A stretch of 64,000 nt of DNA from assembly GCA_002787815.1 (NCBI GenBank), contig PCUY01000047.1:1-64000 (forward strand), given 5' to 3'. A model generated the notes under the pieces. That model was not told where the DNA came from and did not search any database. It was given only the letters and a program-made list of their open reading frames with translations. This DNA is from Bacteroidetes bacterium CG12_big_fil_rev_8_21_14_0_65_60_17. GTDB lineage: Bacteria; Bacteroidota; Rhodothermia; Rhodothermales; UBA10348. Made by a program: the position numbers and the translations under genes. Of this stretch, positions 40,514-50,473 are shown piece by piece. Positions within the stretch are counted from its first letter, which is position 1, and every line of letters begins with the position of its first letter.

Positions 40514-42094
40514 ATGACCTGTCCTGCCATGTTCGACCCCGTGCTCGGTGGAACTGCCATGCGGGAGGCAGACCACCATACGAGCCAAGAGCTCGGCGTC
40601 CCGGTCGCGGCACTCATGGAATGCGCGGGCAGGGCCGCAGCGACCGTTGTCCAGCGACACAACCCCAACCATGTGGGTATTCTCTGCGGCACAGGCAACA
40701 ACGGCGGGGACGGCCTCGTCGTGGCGCGTCTCCTGGCCGAGCGGGGCATATTGGTCGATGTCTATTTGAAGGAAGGTAATCCCACGCCCCCATCCGACGT
40801 GAATCTGGGCCTTCTCGAGCGCTGGGCGGCGCCCGATACGGGCCTCGACGTCCGCATCCACAGGAATCCGGAACGTGCCATGCAGCATATGGCAACGTGT
40901 GACGTGCTCGTTGACGCGCTTCTCGGGACCGGACTCGAAAATGATGTCCGTGAACCTTTCGCGACACTTGTCCGCTGGATGAACGACCGCAGGGACGCCG
41001 TCCGCATTGCACTCGACATCCCCTCCGGGCTTTCAGCCAGTACGGGCGAGGCGCTGGGCGTGGCCGTCAAGGCCCACGAGACCGTGTCGTTCGCGTGCTG
41101 GAAAACGGGACACATTACAGGCCAGGGGCCGGCCCACTGCGGGCGCGTCCGCATTGCCGATATCGGCATTCCCCGGTGGGTACTGGACGGCCGGGTAGAT
41201 GCGCCGCAGAGCGGCATCCGGCCGCGCAGGGAGGCCATTGCCGCGCTCCTGTCCGCGCACGGAAAAGGCGCTGCTGCCAGGACACACAAGTATGCCACAG
41301 GGCCGACCGTTGTACTCGGCGGGAGCGCCGCCTATCCCGGAGCGCCCGTATTGACAGGTCGTGCAGCTGCCCGGATGGGATCCGGGTACGTCATTACATG
41401 GTGTCCGGAAGAGATCCGTCCGCACGTTCTGTCACAACACGCCGACATGCCTGTCGCGACGTGGAAAAGGGATGTTCCGGCGCTCACGGACCTGGGCAGC
41501 CATGCCGCAAAGGCCAGATCGCTCGTTGTCGGGCCGGGGCTCGGGCGCGAAGACCGCCTTGTGTCACCGCTCAAACACATCCTTGAGGAGTTCTCCGGAC
41601 CCGTCGTGATTGATGCCGATGCCCTTGTGCTGCTTTCCGGGGAGCCCTCCTGGATCAGGGCCCATGCCAGGTCAAACTGGATTCTGACACCCCACGGAGG
41701 TGAATTTGCCCGCCTCATGAAGCATCCTGGCACAGAAACGTCCCGTAGTTCCGATGCGTCGGGCCCGGTTGCGGGCGCCCGCGCGCTTTCCGATGCGCTG
41801 GACGTCATTACGGTCCTCAAAGGCTGGCCCACCGTCGTGGCGGCTCCAGGGCGGGCGCCCGCATTGAACCCGACCGGAAACCCAGCTGCGGCCACGGCAG
41901 GATCGGGCGACGTGCTGGCTGGTATGATCGGTGCCTGTCTGGCGCAGGGCATGGAGCCCTTCGATGCAGCCATGACGGCCATTCATGTTGCCGGAAGTTG
42001 CGCCGATCAGTGGGTGAAGACGCGCGACGCCCGCAGCATGAATGCCAGTGACATCCTCGACATTCTACCGGCCGTACTGACCGAGTACCTCTGA
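40514..42094 (+). CDS. nnr: bifunctional NAD(P)H-hydrate epimerase / ADP-dependent dehydratase
   Basis: MREADHHTSQELGVPVAALMECAGRAAA, ILCGTGNNGGDGLVVARLL, ILTPHGGEFARL, NPTGNPAAATAGSGDVLAGMIGACLAQG. Confidence 0.95.
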   Translation: MTCPAMFDPVLGGTAMREADHHTSQELGVPVAALMECAGRAAATVVQRHNPNHVGILCGTGNNGGDGLVVARLLAERGILVDVYLKEGNPTPPSDVNLGLLERWAAPDTGLDVRIHRNPERAMQHMATCDVLVDALLGTGLENDVREPFATLVRWMNDRRDAVRIALDIPSGLSASTGEALGVAVKAHETVSFACWKTGHITGQGPAHCGRVRIADIGIPRWVLDGRVDAPQSGIRPRREAIAALLSAHGKGAAARTHKYATGPTVVLGGSAAYPGAPVLTGRAAARMGSGYVITWCPEEIRPHVLSQHADMPVATWKRDVPALTDLGSHAAKARSLVVGPGLGREDRLVSPLKHILEEFSGPVVIDADALVLLSGEPSWIRAHARSNWILTPHGGEFARLMKHPGTETSRSSDASGPVAGARALSDALDVITVLKGWPTVVAAPGRAPALNPTGNPAAATAGSGDVLAGMIGACLAQGMEPFDAAMTAIHVAGSCADQWVKTRDARSMNASDILDILPAVLTEYL

Positions 42095-42495
42095 TGCCCA
42101 TTGTTTCCCTTCGTGGTCCGCTCTGGCCGGCTGTACTCTGGAGCATCATCGTGGTCGTGTTGCTGAGCGTTCCTACAGGCACGCTGCAATCCTCCGACTA
42201 TCTGGAGTGGGACAAGGTGGTTCACTTCGGCCTGTTTTTTGTCATGACGTGGTTGTGGCTGGTGGCAGCTGGTCACAGGGGACGCGGCATGAGCCTTCTG
42301 ATACTGGCCGCAGCCATTGCGTTCGCCTTCGCCAGCGAGTGGTATCAGCATCTGCTGCCCGTTCGAAGCATGGACGTGCACGATGCAGTCGCCGACAGCG
42401 CCGGTTCAGTAGCCGCCTGGACCCTCTGGGCCTATCTCATGTGGAGAGATCGGAACGTTCGACACGGGTCCCCGCGTAAGAAGCGTCGGAGATGA
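42094..42495 (+). CDS. VanZ-like family protein
   Basis: Small TM protein: LEWDKVVHFGLFFVMTWL, ASEWYQHLLPVRSMDVHDAVADSAGSV; 1-nt stop/start overlap (TGATG) with nnr. Confidence 0.85.
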   Translation: MPIVSLRGPLWPAVLWSIIVVVLLSVPTGTLQSSDYLEWDKVVHFGLFFVMTWLWLVAAGHRGRGMSLLILAAAIAFAFASEWYQHLLPVRSMDVHDAVADSAGSVAAWTLWAYLMWRDRNVRHGSPRKKRRR

Positions 42496-42603
42496 GAGCA
42501 ACTTTTCCCGATCTCATGTCTCTCAAAAGGTACACGTGTTTCATTTCATGATGGATTCACGTATACTCGTTACTTCCCTTGCAACACGCTTGAACGAAAA
42601 TCC

Positions 42604-43263
42604 ATGGCACTGCGAAAAACAGACAAAGCAAACCTCAAGAAGCGGTATCCACTCTACGTGGAGATCGGTCTTGTAGCGACGCTGGCGCTCCTTATTGGCC
42701 TTTTCCGTCTTGATATGACGGCCAGCGACAGCTTCCAGATCGATATGACGGAACAGGAAGTCGTCCAGATGGAAGAAATCATCCAAACCGAGCAGATTGA
42801 GAAGCCGCCGCCGCCGCCTCGTCCGCCCGTCCCGGTCGAAGTCCCCAATGATGAGGTCCTCGATGACCAGGAGCTTGACCTGGACGTATTTCTCGATCTT
42901 GATGAGCAGGTAGACCTGCCACCGCCTCCTCCGCCGGCTGAAGAAGAGAAAGAGGAAGAAGCTGAAATTTTCGTGATTGTGGAGGAAATGCCCGAGCTGA
43001 TCGGTGGTCTTTCGGCGCTCCAGAAAAAAATCCGCTATCCCGAAATTGCCAAGAAGGCCGGTGTTGAGGGTCGCGTATTCCTGCAGTTCGTGGTGGACGA
43101 GCAGGGCAACGTGGTAAACCCGGTCGTCACGCGCGGCATTGGCGCGGGCTGCGATGAAGAAGCCATTCGCGCCATCCAGTCGGCCAAGTTTACGCCCGGC
43201 ATGCAACGCGGCAAGCCGGTGAAGGTGAAAATGTCCCTTCCCATTACGTTCAAGCTGAAGTAA
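42604..43263 (+). CDS. energy transducer TonB family protein
   Basis: One N-terminal TM, Pro/acidic linker (PPPPPRPPVPVEV...PPPPPPAEEEKEEEAE), C-terminal KIRYPEIAKKAGVEGRVFLQFVVDEQGNVVNPVV...AIQSAKFTPGMQRGKPVKVKMSLPITFKLK. Confidence 0.93.
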   Translation: MALRKTDKANLKKRYPLYVEIGLVATLALLIGLFRLDMTASDSFQIDMTEQEVVQMEEIIQTEQIEKPPPPPRPPVPVEVPNDEVLDDQELDLDVFLDLDEQVDLPPPPPPAEEEKEEEAEIFVIVEEMPELIGGLSALQKKIRYPEIAKKAGVEGRVFLQFVVDEQGNVVNPVVTRGIGAGCDEEAIRAIQSAKFTPGMQRGKPVKVKMSLPITFKLK

Positions 43264-43295
43264 CACGGAACCGGATGGCGTTCCACAGGGTCTGA

Positions 43296-43327
43296 GGGGG
43301 CGCGCCTGCGGCGCGCCCCCTTTTTTT
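43296..43327 (+). terminator. Rho-independent terminator downstream of tonB
   Basis: GGGGGCGCGCC-TGC-GGCGCGCCCCC followed by TTTTTTT: 11-bp perfect GC stem and T-tract. Confidence 0.93.
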
Positions 43328-43418
43328 GCGCCCTCTTCATATGCAGCCCGCTATATCCAGGCCGCAACGGGGCAAATGCCGCCTATTTTATCGTTATAGA
43401 TATCAGCATCCTACGGAA

Positions 43419-43658
43419 ATGGAACAGGACCTGCCTCATACCCGACGAGAAAACGTGGACCACATCGTGGACTCCATGTTGCGCGACCGCGATTTTCTCC
43501 TCGCACAGGAGATCAAACTGAAGGTCGACGAGCTGAATGACATGCTGCGCCAGAGTGCGCGTCAGGACCTGAAGGTTGAACTTGACGTCGTCCCGGCCCC
43601 CACGAACGGCAGTCGTCGCACACCGCAGCTTGAAGTGCGTGTGCTGAAAGAGCTGTAG
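43419..43658 (+). CDS. small hypothetical protein
   Basis: MEQDLPHTRRENVDHIVDSMLRDRDFLLAQEIKLKVDELNDMLRQSARQDLKVELDVVPAP...; no overlapping credible gene. Confidence 0.6.
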   Translation: MEQDLPHTRRENVDHIVDSMLRDRDFLLAQEIKLKVDELNDMLRQSARQDLKVELDVVPAPTNGSRRTPQLEVRVLKEL

Positions 43659-43661
43659 GCT

Positions 43662-44963
43662 CTACCTTACGGTCCGGCCCGCCTGCATGACCATCGCTAC
43701 GCGGTGCATTGCCGACATGTCCTCCAGTGGATTTCCTTCGACTGCAATGACATCCGCCACAAGGCCCGGTGCCAGACGGCCCACCCGGTCTCCCAGCCCG
43801 AACGTGTCCGCATTCAGACTGGTTGCGGCCCGCAGCACACTGATCGGAGCCAGGCCATATTCGACCATGAGTTCCATTTCACGCGCATTCGAGCCGTGCG
43901 TGTAGACACCGACGTCGCCCCCCATCCCGATGGCTACGCCTGCACCCAGAGCCCATTGAATGGCCTGCTTCTTTATGCGGATGCGCTCCGGATCGGGGCC
44001 TGAGCCCTTTTCCCAGCCGCCGTAGGTCATTATGGACTCGACGGCGGCAAGCGTCGGATACCAGACTACACCGCGCTCGGCCATGAGCCTGAAAACGTCG
44101 GGCGTCCCGCCGTCGCCATGTTCAATGGTGTGGACACCCGCAAGTACCGCACGCCGCATGCCCTCGGCCGTCCCGGCGTGCGCTACCGTTACACGACCGC
44201 TCGATGCCGCCGTCTCGACAATGAGTCGCAATTCTGTTTCCGAGAAGGTTGGCATGGCCTCGCCATCCGGCCCCCAGCGATAATCGGCATATACCTTGAT
44301 GATATCAGCCCCGCCACCGATCTGTTCGCGGACAACGCGAATAATCCCGTCGTGCCCGTCGGCCACCTGTGCGCCGAGTGGAACCGTGACCCCCTCACGG
44401 AAACCTTTCGGACCATAACTTCCGGTAGCCACAATGGCCGGACCGGCGACCAGCATGCGGGGACCCGGAACCACTCCTTTGGTTACGGCCTGCCTGAGGC
44501 CCACATCATCGTAGCCGGCTCCTTCAGCGCCGAGATCCCGGATCGTGGTCACACCTGCACGCAGCGTCCGGTCCAGATGCACAACACCTCTCGCGACCCG
44601 TTCTGCCCTGGACTCGACGAGCACCTGGTCGTTCCATGATGTCTCATCGTACGGATGCAGCAGCACGTGGGAGTGTCCTTCGATGATACCGGGCATGAGC
44701 GTCATGTTCTCAAGCTCCTTACGCTCTACGCCGTCGTAGCGACGTATCATCTCCTCGCGAGGACCCAGATCAGCGATATGCGCCGCATCTACCAAGACCG
44801 CGTACCCCTCATGCATGGATTCGCCGTCGAATACGCGCTCGGGCAGAAGAAGCATCTGGCCAGCCTGACGTGCCTCGGAGGGCGTAGCCACCAGAAACAG
44901 GCCTAAAAACAGGGTATTTGCCGAAAAGCGGGCGGCTGCGCGAAGAAAGCCTGGGATGTGCAT
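43662..44963 (-). CDS. secreted amidohydrolase family protein
   Basis: Signal peptide MHIPGFLRAAARFSANTLFLGLFLVATPSEA; LMPGIIEGHSHVLLHPYDE, VTVAHAGTAEGMRRAVLAGVHTIEHGDG, GLVADVIAVEGNPLEDMSA. Confidence 0.93.
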   Translation of the reverse strand: MHIPGFLRAAARFSANTLFLGLFLVATPSEARQAGQMLLLPERVFDGESMHEGYAVLVDAAHIADLGPREEMIRRYDGVERKELENMTLMPGIIEGHSHVLLHPYDETSWNDQVLVESRAERVARGVVHLDRTLRAGVTTIRDLGAEGAGYDDVGLRQAVTKGVVPGPRMLVAGPAIVATGSYGPKGFREGVTVPLGAQVADGHDGIIRVVREQIGGGADIIKVYADYRWGPDGEAMPTFSETELRLIVETAASSGRVTVAHAGTAEGMRRAVLAGVHTIEHGDGGTPDVFRLMAERGVVWYPTLAAVESIMTYGGWEKGSGPDPERIRIKKQAIQWALGAGVAIGMGGDVGVYTHGSNAREMELMVEYGLAPISVLRAATSLNADTFGLGDRVGRLAPGLVADVIAVEGNPLEDMSAMHRVAMVMQAGRTVR

Positions 44964-45059
44964 GACGCGATGGAAAGATGGTGAATTCAACTGTATCGTG
45001 TGCTGTAATTTACGCGATGGGTAGTTGGGACCCATTTTTTTGATACACCTGTAATTGCA

Positions 45060-46307
45060 ATGAACCGACTCGACACGACCGCGGTCCGCCGCCAATTTCC
45101 CTCCATCGACGTTCTCGATGAAGGCATTCGCCGCATTTACCTGGACAATCCGGGCGGAACGCAGATTTGTGGTGAGGCTGTCAATGCCATGGTTTCGTAT
45201 CTCAAACACATGAATGCCAACGACGGAGGGCATTTCATGACGTCGCGGCGGACCGACCTGCTCAAGGCGGAAGCCCACGATGCCATGGCCGATCTGGTCG
45301 GAGCCGAAAGCGGTGATGAGATTATTTTCGGACAGAACATGACCTCGCTCACGTTTTCCCTGTCCCGCAGCATGGGTCGGGAGCTGGACCCGGGAGATGA
45401 AATCGTCGTCACGCGTATGGACCATGATGCCAATGTGAGCCCGTGGCTCATGCTGGCCGGGGACCTGGGGCTGACCGTCCGGTGGATTGACTTCAATCCG
45501 GAAACGAACCGCTATGACGAAACGTCAGTCGATGAGGCCATTACCGACCGAACGCGGATCGTGGCGGTCAACTATGCGAGCAACGCGCTCGGAACGGTCA
45601 ATGATGTCAGGGACATTTCGGCTCGCGCCCGCGCCGTCGGAGCCTGGTCGTACGTGGATGCCGTACAATACACGCCGCACCTGGTGACCGATGTCCAAGC
45701 CATCGGCTGTGATTTCCTGGCGTGCTCGGCGTACAAGTTCTTTGGGCCGCACCAGGGCATTGTCTGGGGGCAGCGCCAAGTGCTGGAACGACTTACGCCG
45801 TACAAAGTGCGACCCGCGAGCAACGAACTTCCGACCCGCTTCGAGACGGGTACGCTGTCGCACGAAGGCATGGCCGGTACATTGGGGGCGGTAGAGTATC
45901 TGGCCGGGCTGGGCCGCGAGACGGAAGGAGGCGGCACGAACCGACGAGCCGATATTATCCGTGCCTTTGAACGCATTGAGGCGACGGAGAGGCCGCTGTG
46001 TCAACGCCTGCTGGCTGGCCTTGAAGCCATCCGGGGTGTGCGCCTCTACGGACCGGGGAGCGAAGGCCGCGTCCCTACCGTCGCATTCACGTCGGAGTAC
46101 ATCTCGCCGGCTGCACTCGCACGATCCCTGGCCGAACACAATATTTTTGTCTGGGACGGTGACTACTATGCCATGGAGGTCATCGAGCGCCTGGGACTGG
46201 CGGAGACCGGTGGCATGTTGCGCGTGGGTCTCGCACATTACAACACGGAAGAGGAGGTCGACACGTTCCTGGACGTTGTGGAGCACGTATCGACAGGCGC
46301 ACGCTGA
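45060..46307 (+). CDS. cysteine desulfurase-like / class V aminotransferase family protein
   Basis: IRRIYLDNPGGTQICGEAV, PLP-lysine context CDFLACSAYKFFGPHQGIVWG, RFETGTLSHEGMAGTLGAVEYL. Confidence 0.92.
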   Translation: MNRLDTTAVRRQFPSIDVLDEGIRRIYLDNPGGTQICGEAVNAMVSYLKHMNANDGGHFMTSRRTDLLKAEAHDAMADLVGAESGDEIIFGQNMTSLTFSLSRSMGRELDPGDEIVVTRMDHDANVSPWLMLAGDLGLTVRWIDFNPETNRYDETSVDEAITDRTRIVAVNYASNALGTVNDVRDISARARAVGAWSYVDAVQYTPHLVTDVQAIGCDFLACSAYKFFGPHQGIVWGQRQVLERLTPYKVRPASNELPTRFETGTLSHEGMAGTLGAVEYLAGLGRETEGGGTNRRADIIRAFERIEATERPLCQRLLAGLEAIRGVRLYGPGSEGRVPTVAFTSEYISPAALARSLAEHNIFVWDGDYYAMEVIERLGLAETGGMLRVGLAHYNTEEEVDTFLDVVEHVSTGAR

Positions 46308-46313
46308 CCGGCC

Positions 46314-46598
46314 CTAAAGGCTGATCACACCTTCAATGGCGCTTGCCCTTCTGTAGAGCGCGATCACATGCTCGGCGCTCTCTACCTGGACACGTGAGGT
46401 AATGCTCTGATATGTGCCCTTCGACGAGGCGCGCACCGTTATTTCTTCGCCAGCAAAAACAGCCTGCAGGTCGGCCGATCGCTCCCTGGGAGCAATGAAC
46501 TTGAACAGATATGTCGTGGGCCACTCATTCTGCTCGTCGAGCAACTCACGGAATCGCCCCCACCACGCCGCATTTCCCGTTGCCGGCTTCCTGGACAT
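46314..46598 (-). CDS. DUF493 family protein (YbeD-like)
   Basis: MSRKPATGNAAWWGRFRELLDEQNEWPTTYLFKFIAPRERSADLQAVFAGEEITVRASSKGTYQSITSRVQVESAEHVIALYRRASAIEGVISL. Confidence 0.85.
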   Translation of the reverse strand: MSRKPATGNAAWWGRFRELLDEQNEWPTTYLFKFIAPRERSADLQAVFAGEEITVRASSKGTYQSITSRVQVESAEHVIALYRRASAIEGVISL

Positions 46599-46619
46599 AT
46601 TTTGGTTCAATTCTCTGTG

Positions 46620-47723
46620 ATGGCTCGTATATTTACCAAGGTACACGACACGCACTCTTCCATGTTTCCACTTCCAGAATGGGCGCCCAATGTGCACCCG
46701 CTCATTGTGCACTTTCCCATCGGTATTCTGTTTACGGCCGCGATCTTTGACCTTGTCGGACTGGTATTCAGAAACCAGGACTTCCCGAGGCGTGCCGCGA
46801 TGGTGCTTTATGTGCTGGGCGGTATCGCAGCCGCGACAGCCTACTTCACGGGGGAAGCAGCAGCCGATTCGGTCTTTCTCCCGACGGAGGCCAATGCGCT
46901 GCTCACCGAACATTCCGACCTTGGTCATTATGTGTTCTACTTCTTTGGTGGGTACGCCGTTATCCGGGCAGCTACGTTCTTTGCCGGTCTGGAGCGAACG
47001 TACATTGTGCGTGTTGGACTGGCCCTTCTGGGAGTTGCCGGCCTCGGGCTGCTGACATACACGGCCGACCATGGAGCTGAAATGGTATTCCGGTACGGCG
47101 TTGGCGTACAGGCCGTGAACACCAAACCCGTGGTCCCGGTGTCCCCTTCAGATTCAGTTGTTACCGGTCCTCGAACCATGGAAAACGGTGGATGGACCTG
47201 GAAACCGCGCCGGGCCGCCGCATGGAGAGCACACATGGCAATTGAGGGCGACCTGGCATCGTCCAGTCTCCGGGACGGTGGCACACAGGACGGCGTCCCG
47301 GCAGGCGACGTGCTGGGACTGACTCCCGGCAATGGGCCCGTGACCATTTGGTTCGAGCATGCCCTCGAAACAGCTCAAATCGATGCTGCGCTCAATCTGG
47401 ATGATTTCAATGGCAGTGTCATGATTGTACACAACCTGGTCGATGCCCGGAATTATCATTTCACCGTGCTGACAGACGAAGAAATGCGGCAGGGCACGAG
47501 CAGTAACGGAGACTTCTACATCATGGATGCCAAACCCGTGCGCGCGGATGGATGGCACAGATATCGGGTCGTGTCCGATCAAACCCACTTCAGGGCCTAC
47601 ATGGACGAGCGGCTGGTCACCCATGGGCACGGCGAGGCACCACCGAGTGGTCATGTGGGTATCCGCCTGAGCGGCTCGGGTACCGTACTGCTTGACTACA
47701 TACAGGTCGTGCCGGTCAGGTAG
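46620..47723 (+). CDS. DUF2231-like membrane protein with C-terminal LamG/DUF1080-like jelly-roll domain
   Basis: MFPLPEWAPNVHPLIVHFPIGILFTAAIFDLVGLVF (DUF2231 signature HPLIVHFPI) plus C-terminal beta domain (..LNLDDFNGSVMIVHNLVDARNYHFTVLTDEE...YRVVSDQTHFRAYMDERLV...GHVGIRLSGSGTVLLDYIQV). Confidence 0.75.
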   Translation: MARIFTKVHDTHSSMFPLPEWAPNVHPLIVHFPIGILFTAAIFDLVGLVFRNQDFPRRAAMVLYVLGGIAAATAYFTGEAAADSVFLPTEANALLTEHSDLGHYVFYFFGGYAVIRAATFFAGLERTYIVRVGLALLGVAGLGLLTYTADHGAEMVFRYGVGVQAVNTKPVVPVSPSDSVVTGPRTMENGGWTWKPRRAAAWRAHMAIEGDLASSSLRDGGTQDGVPAGDVLGLTPGNGPVTIWFEHALETAQIDAALNLDDFNGSVMIVHNLVDARNYHFTVLTDEEMRQGTSSNGDFYIMDAKPVRADGWHRYRVVSDQTHFRAYMDERLVTHGHGEAPPSGHVGIRLSGSGTVLLDYIQVVPVR

Positions 47724-47851
47724 CATCTACCATGGGTGACTGACTCGATTCCTGTCAGCTTGGCAGGGAATGGTGTTTGGTATGAAGTTGGCACGTTCAG
47801 GATGTACTTGAAATACGTCCACCCACTGCCGTAATGGCGGGTAAGAACGAC

Positions 47852-50473
47852 ATGAACTTCCAGAAATTTACTGTCAAAGCCCAGGACCTGGTCCGGGAAG
47901 CCACAGAGCTTGCAGCCGCGAATAGTCACCAGGGCGTCGAACCTGGCCACCTGATGAAAGCCTTCCTGGCCGAGAAAAGAGGTATTGCCCAAGCCATTCT
48001 GAGCAGGTTGGGCACGCCCGTCGGCCTGATTGAAGCCCGAACGGACAAAGCCATCGAGTCCTACCCCGTGGTGACGGGGTCGAGCGTGTCTGGTCAGTTC
48101 ATGGGAAACAGTACCAAGCTTGTTTTCGACAGGGCGCTGGCTGAAGCGGGTGTACTGGGCGATGATTTTGTGGCCTCCGAGCACCTGTTCATTGCGCTCT
48201 CCGAGTCCAAGGATGCTGTTGGCGAGGCACTTCGGGAGCAGGGAGTCACCAAGGAGGCCATTCTCGGTACACTCAAAGACATCCGGGGAAGCCAGAAGGT
48301 GACGGACCAGCATGCCGAGAGCCGCTACCAGTCGCTGGAGCGGTATACCCGCGACTTGAACGCACTTGCTGAAGCGGGCAAAATTGATCCGGTCATTGGG
48401 CGGGACGACGAAATCAGGCGTCTCCTGCAGATCCTCTCACGCCGGACAAAGAACAATCCCATTCTGATCGGAGAACCGGGTGTCGGAAAAACGGCCATTG
48501 CGGAGGGACTTGCCATCCGGATTGTCTCGGGCGATGTGCCCGACGGCCTCCAGAACCGGAGAGTTCTGGCTCTTGACATGGGTGCTCTCATCGCCGGTGC
48601 CAAGTACCGGGGAGAATTTGAAGACCGGCTCAAGGCCGTGGTCAAGGAAGTGGTTGACTCCAACGGCGAAATCCTGCTCTTCATAGATGAGATCCATACG
48701 CTCGTCGGGGCTGGTGCCGGCGAGGGTGCCATGGATGCGGCAAATATCCTCAAGCCGGCTCTGGCACGTGGGGAGTTGCGAGCTATCGGCGCCACGACGC
48801 TTGACGAATACAAGAAGTACCTGGAAAAGGACAAGGCCCTTGAAAGGCGATTCCAGGTCGTGGTGGTAGATGAACCGAGCATTGAAGATTCCATTTCGAT
48901 CCTGCGCGGTATCAAGGAGCGGTATGAGGTGCACCATGGTGTACGCATTACGGACGGCGCGCTCGTGGCAGCTGCTGAACTGAGTCACCGATACATTTCC
49001 GACCGGTTCCTGCCCGACAAGGCGATTGACCTGGTCGACGAAGCAGCCTCACGACTTCGCATTGAGATTGACTCCATGCCCGAAGAACTCGACACCCTCG
49101 AGCGACAGATCAGGCAGCTCGAAATTGAGCGCGAAGGTGTCAAGCGGGAAAAGGACCAGACCAAAATGGATCAGATTGGCGAGCAGTTGGCCAACCTGGA
49201 AGAGCAGAAAACCGAGCTGAAGGCGCGTTGGAAAAAGGAGAAAGAGCTCATCGGTGCCATTCGTGAGGCCAATGAACACATGGATGAACTGCGCCTCGAA
49301 GCGGACCGGCTCGAGCGGGAGGGCAAGTACGGAGAGGTCGCAGAAATCCGATATGGCCGCATTCCCAAACTTGAGGAACTGATTGCCGACAACAAACAGG
49401 CCCTCAATACCGCACAGGAGCACGGCGCCCTGCTCAAGGAGGAGGTCAGTGCCGAGGATATTGCAGGTATCGTATCCCGCTGGACCGGTATACCCGTCTC
49501 CCGCATGTTGGAGAGCGAACGGGTAAAACTGCTGCGCATGGAAGAGGAGTTGTCCAAGCGTGTTGTCGGACAGAAAGAAGCGGTCGAAGCCGTTTCCAAT
49601 GCCGTACGCCGGGGCCGAGCGGGGTTGCAGGAAGAAACGCGACCCATTGGCTCGTTCATCTTCCTGGGAACGACGGGAGTCGGAAAGACAGAACTTGCCA
49701 AAGCGCTGGCATCGTTCCTGTTCAATGATGACGACGCCATGGTACGCATTGACATGAGTGAATACCAGGAGCGGCATGCAGTCAGCCGGCTCGTCGGGGC
49801 ACCGCCCGGATATGTAGGGTACGAGGAAGGTGGACAGTTGACAGAGGCCGTACGGCGGAAACCGTATTCGGTCGTGCTGCTCGATGAAATAGAAAAAGCA
49901 CATCCGGAGGTCTTCAATATCCTGCTCCAGGTGCTCGACGATGGCCGCTTGACCGACAACAAGGGTCGCGTGGCGGACTTCAAGAACACGATCATCATCA
50001 TGACATCGAACCTCGGCTCCGAGGTGATCCAGGGCAGGATACAGGAAGGACAGGGACTGACACCCGCCGAGGAGGAACGCTTGTTTGGCGAGTTGACAGA
50101 CGTCCTCAAGCAACGTCTCCGGCCGGAATTCCTGAACCGGGTCGATGAAATCGTGATGTTCCACCCACTTGGCCACGATGAAATCAGACACATTGTGGAT
50201 ATCCAATTCGAGCATGTGCGCCGACTGGCAGCGCGCAGCAACGGACTGAAAGTCGAGCTCTCCGATGAGGCCCGGGATTACCTTGCCCGTGTCGGGTTCG
50301 ACCCGGTCTTCGGTGCGCGTCCGCTCAAGCGTGTGATCCAACGCGAAATCACGAACAAGCTGGCCGAGGAAATTTTGTCGGGGTGGCTGGAGCCGGACGA
50401 AACCGTTCGGATTACCCTGGTCAACAACGGCCTCAGTTTCGAGACCGTGCCGACTCCAGCCGAGCCAGCGTAA
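47852..50473 (+). CDS. clpB: ATP-dependent chaperone ClpB
   Basis: [39 protein letters not shown]; two AAA modules ([30 protein letters not shown]), middle coiled coil. Confidence 0.97.
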   Translation: MNFQKFTVKAQDLVREATELAAANSHQGVEPGHLMKAFLAEKRGIAQAILSRLGTPVGLIEARTDKAIESYPVVTGSSVSGQFMGNSTKLVFDRALAEAGVLGDDFVASEHLFIALSESKDAVGEALREQGVTKEAILGTLKDIRGSQKVTDQHAESRYQSLERYTRDLNALAEAGKIDPVIGRDDEIRRLLQILSRRTKNNPILIGEPGVGKTAIAEGLAIRIVSGDVPDGLQNRRVLALDMGALIAGAKYRGEFEDRLKAVVKEVVDSNGEILLFIDEIHTLVGAGAGEGAMDAANILKPALARGELRAIGATTLDEYKKYLEKDKALERRFQVVVVDEPSIEDSISILRGIKERYEVHHGVRITDGALVAAAELSHRYISDRFLPDKAIDLVDEAASRLRIEIDSMPEELDTLERQIRQLEIEREGVKREKDQTKMDQIGEQLANLEEQKTELKARWKKEKELIGAIREANEHMDELRLEADRLEREGKYGEVAEIRYGRIPKLEELIADNKQALNTAQEHGALLKEEVSAEDIAGIVSRWTGIPVSRMLESERVKLLRMEEELSKRVVGQKEAVEAVSNAVRRGRAGLQEETRPIGSFIFLGTTGVGKTELAKALASFLFNDDDAMVRIDMSEYQERHAVSRLVGAPPGYVGYEEGGQLTEAVRRKPYSVVLLDEIEKAHPEVFNILLQVLDDGRLTDNKGRVADFKNTIIIMTSNLGSEVIQGRIQEGQGLTPAEEERLFGELTDVLKQRLRPEFLNRVDEIVMFHPLGHDEIRHIVDIQFEHVRRLAARSNGLKVELSDEARDYLARVGFDPVFGARPLKRVIQREITNKLAEEILSGWLEPDETVRITLVNNGLSFETVPTPAEPA

